A stretch of 5,914 nucleotides of DNA from Chryseobacterium gleum (lineage in GTDB: Bacteria > Bacteroidota > Bacteroidia > Flavobacteriales_D > Crocinitomicaceae). Each line of letters starts with the position of its first letter. Position 1 is the stretch's first letter. The notes under the pieces are model-generated. The model saw nothing but the letters and a program-made list of their open reading frames with translations, was not told the origin of the DNA and searched no databases. A program made the translations under genes and the position numbers. Positions 1 to 5,914 of the stretch are shown one piece after another. The DNA lies in the NCBI GenBank assembly GCA_945877005.1, contig CAMCQL010000128.1:1-5914 (forward strand), in the 5' to 3' direction.

Positions 1-462
1 CTCAAGGCATTGAAAGATAAAAATGAATTGTTGGGTTATTTTAATGACGTAGCTTGTGGAAAAATCACTCGAAAATATGCAGTTAGATCTTTTGGAATAT
101 ACAATTGGGATTACATTTATAGAGATCCTGATAGGGTACCAATAATCGCATTAATTCATTTTCCTGAAAATGTCGCATTGAAACCATTGCAATTGTATTT
201 AGTTTGTAAAGAGGACAATGCTGTTGTCGAAATCAATACATTGAAAAAAGAAATTAGTTTTAATCCAAACAAGTCTAATTATTTAATTGCAATTACAGAG
301 CAATCAGAGATATGGAGTTGTACTCCTAGAGATTTTCAAATTGCAAAACAAAATTTAGCTACTGGAAGTTGTGATTTTGAAATGAAGTCAACAGGTAAAA
401 ATATTGTTGCTCATCAAGATTTTACAATGGCAATTAAAAGTGTATTAAAAAACAATGAATAG
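1..462 (+). CDS. 3' end of an unrecognised gene (partial at window start)
   Basis: The reading frame is open from base 1 (CTC AAG GCA TTG AAA ...) to a TAG at 460-462, so about 153 C-terminal residues are visible. A TTG at base 10 could be called as a start, but nothing supports it and the frame continues upstream. The true start is therefore probably outside the window. The visible part looks soluble: there is no membrane segment or signal peptide, and it alternates beta-strand-like hydrophobic stretches (such as PIIALIHF and LQLYLVC) with polar loops. It has four cysteines and an aromatic motif, FGIYNWDYIY, about 28-37 residues after the TTG. I do not recognise the family and assign no function. 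It ends 85 bases before the large repeat-protein gene and may belong to a separate transcript, because that gap holds an inverted repeat. Confidence 0.75.
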   Translation, partial: LKALKDKNELLGYFNDVACGKITRKYAVRSFGIYNWDYIYRDPDRVPIIALIHFPENVALKPLQLYLVCKEDNAVVEINTLKKEISFNPNKSNYLIAITEQSEIWSCTPRDFQIAKQNLATGSCDFEMKSTGKNIVAHQDFTMAIKSVLKNNE

Positions 463-474
463 TAAAGTTTAATC

Positions 475-530
475 GAACCCTTTTTCTGAAAATTTAAAGT
501 ATTACTTTGGAAAAAATCGAATAAGGGTTC
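475..530. repeat. Imperfect 12-bp inverted repeat between genes
   Basis: The arms 475-486 (GAACCCTTTTTC) and 519-530 (GAATAAGGGTTC) pair at 11 of 12 positions, with an uninterrupted outer core of 8 bp (GAACCCTT/AAGGGTTC). The loop is 32 bases. The CCC/GGG pairs stand out in an otherwise AT-only gap. It could fold as an RNA hairpin ending the upstream transcript, but the loop is long and no clean T-tract follows, so it is not a classical terminator. It could instead be an operator or leader structure for the gene at 548, whose weak promoter-like element lies inside the loop. The pairing is directly visible; the role is inference. Confidence 0.45.
502..509 (+). promoter_or_regulatory. Weak candidate -7 promoter element
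   Basis: TTACTTTG matches the Bacteroidota -7 consensus TAnnTTTG at five of six fixed positions and lies 38 bases before the ATG at 548. No TTG is present 17-23 bases upstream, so the -33 part is missing. It sits in the loop of the 475-530 inverted repeat. The call is tentative. Confidence 0.25.
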
Positions 531-547
531 ATTTTATACTAGAAATT

Positions 548-3500
548 ATGAAATCGATCTCATTATTTTTGATTTTTTCATTTTCATTTGGCGTGATTTT
601 CAGTCAAGAAGAAATGATTTACCCTATCAAGAAAGACACATCGTGGTGGTTTGTCAATGCTAAAATTCAAAAAAGAATAGAAAAAAGGTACGATTTTATC
701 AATTATTTCGATAATCATGGTGTCGCCTATTTTTTAAGAGACAATAAGTATGGTTTTATGGATAGGGCTGGTAATGAAATTGTTCCGCCTGTTTATTCAA
801 AAGTATTTCATCTTACGGGTGATTTTTATTTAATTGACAGTCTAGATAAGAAGTATGTCTATGCATCGCATCAAAATTTGAGTTTGACGTATGATTGGTG
901 TAAAAAACTGGATAATCACTGGATTTATTTCAAGAAAGACACTAATCTATACCTTTTTAATGATCAGTGGAATAGCCCTAAAAAACTGAGTTCAAAAACT
1001 TACATTTTCCATTTTGATGCATTTGTTGGATTTTCAGAACGAACAAAAAAAATGGTGTTTTCTCCAAAAGGCGTACTGCTTGATTCGAATATATCCGTTT
1101 TAAATACAACGAGCGAATATATGTATTTTATTGGGCCCAAATCTCATCAAATCATTGTCAAGAATCGCGTCAATCTACTTCCTGTAAAAGTAGATTATGC
1201 TGATTTTATTGCTGATAAATTTTATTTCTCTGTTAATAAGCAGCTTACACTTTTAGACTATTCTGTCGGAAAAATTGTTTTTAAAACCAAAGGAGAGCAG
1301 CTACGGCAGTTTTATTCAAATTACAAAGTGCTTGATAACGAATTGGTTGGTGTAATTAGCCCGAAAGGAGAATTACTTGCAAAAGTTATCTACACATCAA
1401 TTGACAAAGCTCCTACGCACGCTTACTATATTGTTCAAAAAAAGGAATTTTTCGGAATATTAGACGCGGAGTTTAAAGAGCGCTTGAAGCCTATCTATTC
1501 CAGTGTTTCTCCACTTGGAGATTTTTTAGTGGTTCAGTTTACAAGTATAGATCGCATGTCCAGAGGATTGGTTTCATTAAAAAGCTTTGAAACAGTTTTA
1601 CCGTGTGTTTACGATGAGTTAATAGTGTCAGATACAATAGTAAAATCATGGTTGAATGGGCAGCTTAGTTTTTCCATTATCAATAGAAATCATACCGTTC
1701 GAGAAACTATCTATTTTGATAAAGCAATTGGTATAAATCAGCGACAAAGACAATTAAGACCGGTTAATTATGATAGCCGACTATTGAGTTTGGGATGGTT
1801 TTTGGATACGTCCTACAGAAAAAACACGAATTTGAAAGGATCCATTGTGAATTCATGGGGGTTTAAACGCAATGATTCATTAAAAATCAGACCAATGTTT
1901 AAAACATTAAAGTACATGGAAAACACCTCTATGACCTTTTTACCCCAAATTTATTTTTCTGCACAGAGTAGTTATGTTAATCCTTTTTTAGAAAATACAT
2001 TGAATTTAAAGAATGGATTTATTGGAGTGTTTGATGTTATTAATCATCAAACGATTCAACGAATACCAAATTTAAAAGTGTATTCAATTTTCGAACAAGA
2101 TTACCAAAATAGAAATTTTGCTCGTGTTTTAACGAAAGATGGGTTTGGGTTATTGTTTTCAGACGGTACAATTAAAAATGTAAATTTTTATTCTGAAGCT
2201 AAAAATTATGCTGTAAAATATGCAGTAGATGGAGAATTAAAAGATGCCAATTTCTCTTCAGATTTCTCCAATAAATTTCGTGAATTAGTACTGGATTACA
2301 ATAGATTTTCAAAGGTGAGACTTGAGTTCACTAAATCGTATGAATTAGTGGATGCCAAATGGAATTATTTAACAAAAGATGGAAAAAGTATTTTTCAAAA
2401 TGGGGTAGACGCTCTGGAAGATTATAAATTAGGAACAGCTATTTATCGAATAAGCAACCGTTTTGGAATAATTACTACTGATTCAATCGTTATCCCTCCA
2501 GTTTACCATTCATTACAACGAATTTCTGAATTAGGAGACACCTTGTTTCTTGCAGGAAGAAGTAGTATACAGAAGGTATACTACGATAAAGAATTTCGAC
2601 AACTTCCTTTGAATGGTTACGAATTTAAAGTTGCTGGTGAAAAAAACAAGTTGTTTAAAGGTGAAAAAAACAATTTAGTAATCGATGAAAATAATCACAT
2701 ATTAGGTGTAACGAAGGCAAATAAATTTTTAAAATTCGATTACCTTGTAGAAAAAATAAATAAAGAGTTTGTGATTTTAAATGCTCAATTAGAGATTGTA
2801 GCAAAAACTAAATCAAAACCTATCGAATTTCTAACGGAATCTACATTTATTACTGAAAGCAAAGAAGTAATTGGAGTTGTGTCATTAGAAAACGATACAT
2901 TACTACCCTTTCATTCACGTAAAATTGAAAGAGTTGGAAATTTTATAGTTGCTGAAAATAATGAAGAGATATTGATTTATAACTTAGAATTTCAACCATT
3001 ATTGAAATGTAAGGAATCTGAAGTGCTGTTTGATAAAACAAGTGGAAACATTGCGATTCACCACAATAATAAAGTAAGAATTTACTCTTCCGAATTTAAA
3101 TTGATTGCTAAATGGAAAGCTGATAAGCGCTTGGATATTTATCATGGAGGGGTTTTACTTTCAAAAAATGCGTCCGTAATTTATTCAGAAAAAGGAGAAT
3201 TGATTGGTGCAGAACAAAATAATAAATCGGTTCAATTGAAAGGTTTGTATGTGTTAGTGGCTCAAACAAACGGACAAGTTGCAGTTTATGATAGTTATGG
3301 GAAAGTTTGTTTGGATGAAAAGGAAACACATAAAAAAGTCGCTTTCCATGGAGATAATAAATTTAGTTTTTACGAAAAAGAAAAAAAACAATGGGTATTG
3401 ATTGATATCACAACAGGAATGGTAAAAAGAAGTTCTGGTAAATTTGTTGGTGATTTCAATTATGATTCGTTAATAGTTTATCAAGATAAACAAGGATATT

Positions 3501-3874
3501 TCTTTTTAGATGATTCGTTGGTTGATGCGTTTAATTCAAGTTTTGATTTTGCAACACCATTTAAAAAGTCTACAGCGATAGTACAAAAATCAAAAGGGTT
3601 TTCGATGATTGATAAAGAAGGAAAACACATCGCATTGCCAAATAAAGGGAAATTAACTTATTTAACAGAAAATTTAATTGAAGAAGTTCAATTGCCAAGT
3701 TATATGATTATCAATTCAAAAGGACAATCTAAATTACCTGCTAGTTATTCTTCTATTCATGTGTTAGACAATGGGATCATTCAGGCCATACAAGGGGACG
3801 ATATTTATTACATAAATTTAGATGGGGAACCATTGTTTTCTTCTGTGAAGAAAGAACTATTTGTTGAAAAGTAG
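548..3874 (+). CDS. Very large exported WG-like repeat protein
   Basis: This 1108-residue protein has an N-terminal Sec signal peptide: Lys2, a hydrophobic core at residues 4-18, and probable cleavage near FSQ (residues 18-20). The rest resembles degenerate WG (beta) repeats, whose pattern is roughly 'W/YGhhD..G..hhPP.Y..h'. The clearest copies are at residues 68-86 (YGF..RAG..IVPPVY), 604-657 (a tandem pair, KWNYLTKDG then FGIITTDS..IPPVY), 302-320, 267-286, 775-793, 1016-1034 and 1052-1070. Neighbouring copies are spaced about 34-37 residues apart (267/302/340, 605/639, 1016/1052). Such repeats suggest a beta-rich scaffold, but the family has no single function and no catalytic motif is visible. 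There is no lipobox and no recognisable type IX secretion C-terminal domain, so a soluble periplasmic location is the simplest inference. The ATG at 548 is chosen because it directly begins the signal peptide. The hydrolase gene follows after 56 bases. Confidence 0.85.
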   Translation: MKSISLFLIFSFSFGVIFSQEEMIYPIKKDTSWWFVNAKIQKRIEKRYDFINYFDNHGVAYFLRDNKYGFMDRAGNEIVPPVYSKVFHLTGDFYLIDSLDKKYVYASHQNLSLTYDWCKKLDNHWIYFKKDTNLYLFNDQWNSPKKLSSKTYIFHFDAFVGFSERTKKMVFSPKGVLLDSNISVLNTTSEYMYFIGPKSHQIIVKNRVNLLPVKVDYADFIADKFYFSVNKQLTLLDYSVGKIVFKTKGEQLRQFYSNYKVLDNELVGVISPKGELLAKVIYTSIDKAPTHAYYIVQKKEFFGILDAEFKERLKPIYSSVSPLGDFLVVQFTSIDRMSRGLVSLKSFETVLPCVYDELIVSDTIVKSWLNGQLSFSIINRNHTVRETIYFDKAIGINQRQRQLRPVNYDSRLLSLGWFLDTSYRKNTNLKGSIVNSWGFKRNDSLKIRPMFKTLKYMENTSMTFLPQIYFSAQSSYVNPFLENTLNLKNGFIGVFDVINHQTIQRIPNLKVYSIFEQDYQNRNFARVLTKDGFGLLFSDGTIKNVNFYSEAKNYAVKYAVDGELKDANFSSDFSNKFRELVLDYNRFSKVRLEFTKSYELVDAKWNYLTKDGKSIFQNGVDALEDYKLGTAIYRISNRFGIITTDSIVIPPVYHSLQRISELGDTLFLAGRSSIQKVYYDKEFRQLPLNGYEFKVAGEKNKLFKGEKNNLVIDENNHILGVTKANKFLKFDYLVEKINKEFVILNAQLEIVAKTKSKPIEFLTESTFITESKEVIGVVSLENDTLLPFHSRKIERVGNFIVAENNEEILIYNLEFQPLLKCKESEVLFDKTSGNIAIHHNNKVRIYSSEFKLIAKWKADKRLDIYHGGVLLSKNASVIYSEKGELIGAEQNNKSVQLKGLYVLVAQTNGQVAVYDSYGKVCLDEKETHKKVAFHGDNKFSFYEKEKKQWVLIDITTGMVKRSSGKFVGDFNYDSLIVYQDKQGYFFLDDSLVDAFNSSFDFATPFKKSTAIVQKSKGFSMIDKEGKHIALPNKGKLTYLTENLIEEVQLPSYMIINSKGQSKLPASYSSIHVLDNGIIQAIQGDDIYYINLDGEPLFSSVKKELFVEK
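2636..2673 (+). repeat. Two 14-bp direct repeats inside the repeat-protein gene
   Basis: GGTGAAAAAAACAA occurs at 2636-2649 and again at 2660-2673, an exact 24-base period that stays in frame. It encodes GEKN at residues 697-700 and 705-708. Each copy carries a run of seven A. It looks like a small local duplication or slippage product within the gene; no function is implied. Confidence 0.6.
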
Positions 3875-3879
3875 TTGGA

Positions 3880-3914
3880 TTTGCGAAGGATTTAACCTAT
3901 AAATTGTAAATTCG
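3880..3914 (+). promoter_or_regulatory. Candidate Bacteroidota promoter of the SGNH hydrolase gene
   Basis: TAAATTCG at 3907-3914 matches the -7 element TAnnTTTG at five of six fixed positions. It is followed by C and G, like the common extended form TAnnTTTGC. A TTTG at 3880-3883 lies upstream; counted from its TTG there are 23 bases to the -7 element, at the upper limit of the 17-23 range known for flavobacterial promoters. Transcription would then start only about 10 bases before the ATG at 3931, giving a very short leader. If real, the hydrolase gene has its own promoter even though it lies only 56 bases after the repeat-protein gene. Confidence 0.4.
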
Positions 3915-3930
3915 CGTTAAAATTAAGTTC

Positions 3931-4941
3931 ATGAGAAAGTTTGTTGATCTTCTTAGAAACCTTGTCGTATTATTGTTTTTAGGGATTGCTTCACAAGGGA
4001 TTGCACAAAAAGAAACTTCTGTTCTATTTATTGGAAATAGTTTTACTTTTTACAATTACATGCCAGGAATTTTAAAGGACATTGCAAGTTCGAATGGAAA
4101 GCTTATGCATGTTGATACAGCAGTTACGGGGGGTAAAGACTTAAAGTTTCATTCAGGTAGACAACGAACCTACGAAATGATTAAATCTAAAAAGTGGGAT
4201 TACATTGTTTTACAGGGACATAGCAATGAATTTGCACAACCAGATGGAAAAGTGGATACTTTAACGTTGCCATTTGCAAAAAAAATCATTGATAGTATAC
4301 GGTTGCATTCACCTTGTTCTCGTTTATTGTTTTACATGACATGGGGCTATAAAAACGGAAATCCAAAGTGGAAGGCGATTGCCCATTACGACTCCATGCA
4401 ATTACGAATTGAACGACAATATTTACGTTTTGCAGATATGTTCAATGCTGGGATTGTACCGGTGGGTATGGTTTGGAAAGAAGTCAGAGATTCTTATCCG
4501 ATTATTAATTTGTACGATCCAGATAGATTTCACCCTATTTTGACAGGCTCTTATTTGTCTGCCTGTACGTTCTACACTACAATTTTTGGCGAAACACCTT
4601 ATAAAAACAAAGCAAAAATAGTTATTGAACCTTTTCATCGTGAAGCGATTGAATTGGCTGCCACCAAAATTGTTTTAAATAACTTAGCACGTTGGAGGTA
4701 TTTACCGAAACTTAAATTAATTGAACCAGGGTTTGATATAATCATTAAAGACAAAGCGTTGCAATTGATTTCAAACGCCAAAAATTACGATCAATTAGAA
4801 TGGGATTTTGGAGACGGAATTCGTTCAATAGAAATAAATCCAAAACATTTATTTGCTAGTCCAGGTGAATACAAAATTCGACAAGAACTTTCCAGTTATT
4901 GTAAAAATGAAGTCTTAGAACGTACGATTACGATTGATTAA
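3931..4941 (+). CDS. Exported SGNH/GDSL-type hydrolase (DUF4886-like) with C-terminal PKD domain
   Basis: This 336-residue protein starts with a Sec signal peptide (basic residues 2-9, hydrophobic 11-20, probable cleavage after AQ at 25-26). Residues about 27-255 look like an SGNH hydrolase close to DUF4886. FIGNSFT (33-39) carries the likely nucleophile Ser37. The segment VTGG (65-68) suits the block II glycine. KWDYIVLQGHSNE (88-100) lies where block III is expected. DRFHP (198-202) holds the catalytic Asp198 and His201 in a DxxH arrangement. Such enzymes usually cleave esters, often acetyl or acyl groups on glycans or lipids; the substrate here is unknown. Residues about 264-336 form a PKD domain, shown by WDFGDG (291-296), then P304, H306, F308 and G312-Y314. 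It may help bind or position a glycan or partner protein. There is no type IX C-terminal signal and no lipobox, so a periplasmic or secreted soluble enzyme is inferred. The hydrolase and PKD calls are firm; membership of DUF4886 is from memory. Confidence 0.88.
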   Translation: MRKFVDLLRNLVVLLFLGIASQGIAQKETSVLFIGNSFTFYNYMPGILKDIASSNGKLMHVDTAVTGGKDLKFHSGRQRTYEMIKSKKWDYIVLQGHSNEFAQPDGKVDTLTLPFAKKIIDSIRLHSPCSRLLFYMTWGYKNGNPKWKAIAHYDSMQLRIERQYLRFADMFNAGIVPVGMVWKEVRDSYPIINLYDPDRFHPILTGSYLSACTFYTTIFGETPYKNKAKIVIEPFHREAIELAATKIVLNNLARWRYLPKLKLIEPGFDIIIKDKALQLISNAKNYDQLEWDFGDGIRSIEINPKHLFASPGEYKIRQELSSYCKNEVLERTITID

Positions 4942-4954
4942 TTTTTTTATTAAT
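4937..4954 (+). terminator. Weak AT-only hairpin with T-tract at the end of the hydrolase gene
   Basis: ATTAAT (4937-4942) can pair with ATTAAT (4949-4954) around a T-only loop, and the T-tract at 4942-4948 starts directly after the stop codon. The stem has no G-C pair, so it would be unstable. It may mark transcript end only in a loose sense, and AT-rich chance pairing is a serious alternative. Confidence 0.2.
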
Positions 4955-4967
4955 TGCTTGTGATTTT

Positions 4968-5032
4968 TTGTAATTTTGATTAGATTTATATCAAATCTTT
5001 CTTCAATAAATATGTTATAAATTACAATAACA
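4968..5032 (+). other. Cluster of AT-rich inverted repeats in the 160-base gap
   Basis: Three pairings are visible in the gap at 4942-5101. TTGTAATTT (4968-4976) pairs with AAATTACAA (5019-5027), 9 bp. Nested within it, AGATTT (4982-4987) pairs with AAATCT (4993-4998) around a 5-base loop. TGTTAT (5013-5018) pairs with ATAACA (5027-5032), which shares base 5027 with the first pairing's arm and overlaps its fold. Together they could make a structured leader with alternative folds, or they may be chance in AT-rich DNA. No known riboswitch is recognised. Apart from these and the promoter-like sites, I see nothing in this gap. Confidence 0.25.
4971..4978 (+). promoter_or_regulatory. Exact -7 promoter match far upstream of the SH3b lipoprotein gene
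   Basis: TAATTTTG is an exact match to TAnnTTTG. The nearest TTG triplets end 10 and 14 bases upstream, closer than the usual 17-23, so the -33 part is imperfect. If used, the leader before the ATG at 5102 would be roughly 115-120 bases, long for this kind of gene. A poorer site at 5068-5075 (TATCTACG, four of six fixed positions) would give a short leader instead. Which one operates cannot be told from the sequence. Confidence 0.35.
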
Positions 5033-5101
5033 GTGTTTTTGAGCTATTTATTGGTAAAATGATTTTATATCTACGTCTTATTATTAATCAAATTTTTTAA
5101 A

Positions 5102-5767
5102 ATGAAAAATTATTTATTTGCTTTTATTTCTTGTTTGTTTGGCGTGTTCATTTTTGTAAATTGTACTAATAAAAAACAAGTTAGCGTTCCTAAAGAGAAT
5201 GTAAATAAACAACAAGAGGTCAAAACTGAAGAGTTAGAAGAATTAAAGATTGTCTTAAAGTACTACTCTAAAAGAGATGTAGGACTTGGAGATGAAATGT
5301 GTGATAGTAGGGTTATCATTTGTTTAAATCAGGAGAATTGTACTGGTTTCGCTACCGATTGTTCCAATGAGTACGGATTATTTTCCTACTTCAATGGTAA
5401 GAAGACAAATAAAGGAATTATAGGAAATTACTTGTATTTTGACAATTGTGGAGGAAGTGGTGAAGGTCCAGAAATGTGTATGAATGAGTCTAAGTTTGAT
5501 TTGATTTTTTCCTCTGATTCAACTAGATTGACGTTGAATAAAGTAAGTTATTCTGAGTCTAATTTTAACTTTAAATTATCTTCGTTCAATTCCAGTCTTT
5601 ACGAATCACCTTCCATTACTTCTAAATTAGTATGTAAAAATCCGTCTGGACTTCAGTTAAAAGAGATAGGAGGGATTGAGAAACAGGGTGGTTTTTGGTA
5701 TCTTTGGTTAAAAGTGATGACAAAGAATGGAGAAGGTTGGGTGTTGGGAAATATTAATGTTAATTAG
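5102..5767 (+). CDS. Lipoprotein with cysteine-rich middle region and C-terminal SH3b-like domain
   Basis: This 221-residue protein begins with a lipoprotein signal peptide: Lys2, a hydrophobic stretch at 4-19, then FVNC with Cys21 as the likely lipidated residue. The lipobox is imperfect, with Asn at -1 and Phe at -3; Cys11 is too early to be the site. A polar, Lys/Glu-rich linker (22-48) follows. Residues about 49-148 form a region with six cysteines (67, 74, 80, 87, 116, 126), enough for three disulfides, and a Gly-rich loop CGGSGEGPEMC (116-126). I do not recognise this region. Residues about 164-216 resemble a bacterial SH3 (SH3b) domain: LYESPSITSKLV, a turn region, GGFWYLWLKV, then GEGWV (211-214 area). 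SH3b domains often bind peptidoglycan or cell-wall peptides, so envelope anchoring or sensing is inferred. No acidic motif follows Cys21 (TNKKQ), so export to the cell surface is not suggested. The next lipoprotein gene starts 21 bases downstream. Confidence 0.82.
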   Translation: MKNYLFAFISCLFGVFIFVNCTNKKQVSVPKENVNKQQEVKTEELEELKIVLKYYSKRDVGLGDEMCDSRVIICLNQENCTGFATDCSNEYGLFSYFNGKKTNKGIIGNYLYFDNCGGSGEGPEMCMNESKFDLIFSSDSTRLTLNKVSYSESNFNFKLSSFNSSLYESPSITSKLVCKNPSGLQLKEIGGIEKQGGFWYLWLKVMTKNGEGWVLGNINVN

Positions 5768-5776
5768 TTTTTTTTT
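5768..5776 (+). other. Nine-T tract between two lipoprotein genes
   Basis: Nine T residues follow directly on the TAG stop at 5765-5767. No GC-containing stem precedes them, so this is not a convincing intrinsic terminator, and read-through into the gene at 5789 is expected. Confidence 0.3.
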
Positions 5777-5788
5777 AAATTATTTAGG

Positions 5789-5914
5789 ATGAAGAGATTA
5801 ATCTATTTTTTAAGTTTTTTTATTTTTATTGGTCTTGTAAGTTGCGGCGAGTCTGATTCGGAGCGCGCGTTAAGATTACAGAAAGAGGAACTCGCTTCAG
5901 TTCAAGCGGAGTTA
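5789..5914 (+). CDS. 5' end of a second lipoprotein gene (partial at window end)
   Basis: An ATG at 5789 opens a frame with no stop through the last base, giving 42 visible residues. They form a textbook lipoprotein signal: MKR, a hydrophobic core (residues 4-17), then the lipobox LVSC with Cys19 as the lipidated residue. The mature start, GESDSE (20-25), is acidic; in flavobacteria an acidic stretch just after the cysteine can act as a lipoprotein export signal to the cell surface, so surface exposure is possible. Residues 26-42 (ALRLQKEELASVQAEL within them) are charged and heptad-like, suggesting that an alpha-helical or coiled-coil stretch begins. The codons here are more G/C-rich (for example GAGCGCGCG) than in the genes before. 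The 21-base gap after the SH3b lipoprotein gene suggests cotranscription. The function cannot be told from this fragment. Confidence 0.8.
   Translation, partial: MKRLIYFLSFFIFIGLVSCGESDSERALRLQKEELASVQAEL

Noticed and set aside
10..12. TTG as the start codon of the first gene
   Set aside because: The frame is open upstream to base 1 and nothing before the TTG looks like a start region; the gene is better treated as truncated by the window.
3108..3329. 73-residue open frame on the - strand
   Set aside because: It lies wholly inside the large + strand repeat-protein gene, has no promoter-like site or recognisable domain, and is the kind of frame expected by chance.
548..3874. Type IX secretion C-terminal sorting domain on the repeat protein
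   Set aside because: The last residues (ending VKKELFVEK) continue the repeat pattern and show no recognisable sorting domain.
4423..4638. 71-residue open frame on the - strand
   Set aside because: It is opposite the conserved catalytic DxxH part of the hydrolase gene and shows no domain; it is a shadow frame.
4921..4926. Palindrome CGTACG as a regulatory site
   Set aside because: It lies inside the coding sequence near the end of the hydrolase gene, and a six-base palindrome is expected by chance.
5132..5134. Cys11 as the lipidated cysteine of the SH3b lipoprotein
   Set aside because: Only a short hydrophobic stretch would precede it and the hydrophobic core continues beyond it; Cys21 fits a signal peptide much better.

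Overview
The window reads as a chromosomal piece of a Bacteroidota bacterium, probably Flavobacteriales. The DNA is strongly AT-rich. No clear Shine-Dalgarno sequences stand before the starts. Two intergenic sites match or nearly match the Bacteroidota promoter element TAnnTTTG. The protein types also fit: a WG-type repeat protein, a PKD domain, signal peptides ending in '..SQ' or '..AQ', and lipoproteins. This placement is inference from style, not from a marker gene.

All five genes lie on the + strand. (1) 1-462 is the 3' end of an unrecognised gene whose start lies outside the window. (2) 548-3874 encodes a very large (1108 aa) exported protein built from degenerate WG-like repeats. (3) 3931-4941 encodes an exported SGNH/GDSL-type hydrolase, resembling DUF4886, with a C-terminal PKD domain. 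(4) 5102-5767 encodes a lipoprotein with a cysteine-rich middle region and a C-terminal SH3b-like domain. (5) 5789-5914 is the 5' end of a second lipoprotein gene, cut by the window edge.

The gaps are 85, 56, 160 and 21 bases. The 85-base gap holds a 12-bp imperfect inverted repeat and a weak promoter-like element. The 56-base gap holds a plausible promoter for the hydrolase gene. The 160-base gap holds an exact TAnnTTTG and several AT-rich inverted repeats. The 21-base gap suggests that the last two genes are cotranscribed.

All four genes whose N-termini are visible encode exported proteins, so this is a stretch of cell-envelope genes. Nothing in the sequence shows that they work as one pathway. 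I found no RNA gene, mobile element, CRISPR array, toxin-antitoxin pair or recognisable defence gene. The least described parts are the WG-like protein, the six-cysteine region of the SH3b lipoprotein and the hydrolase-PKD combination. I do not see strong evidence for a new multi-gene system.
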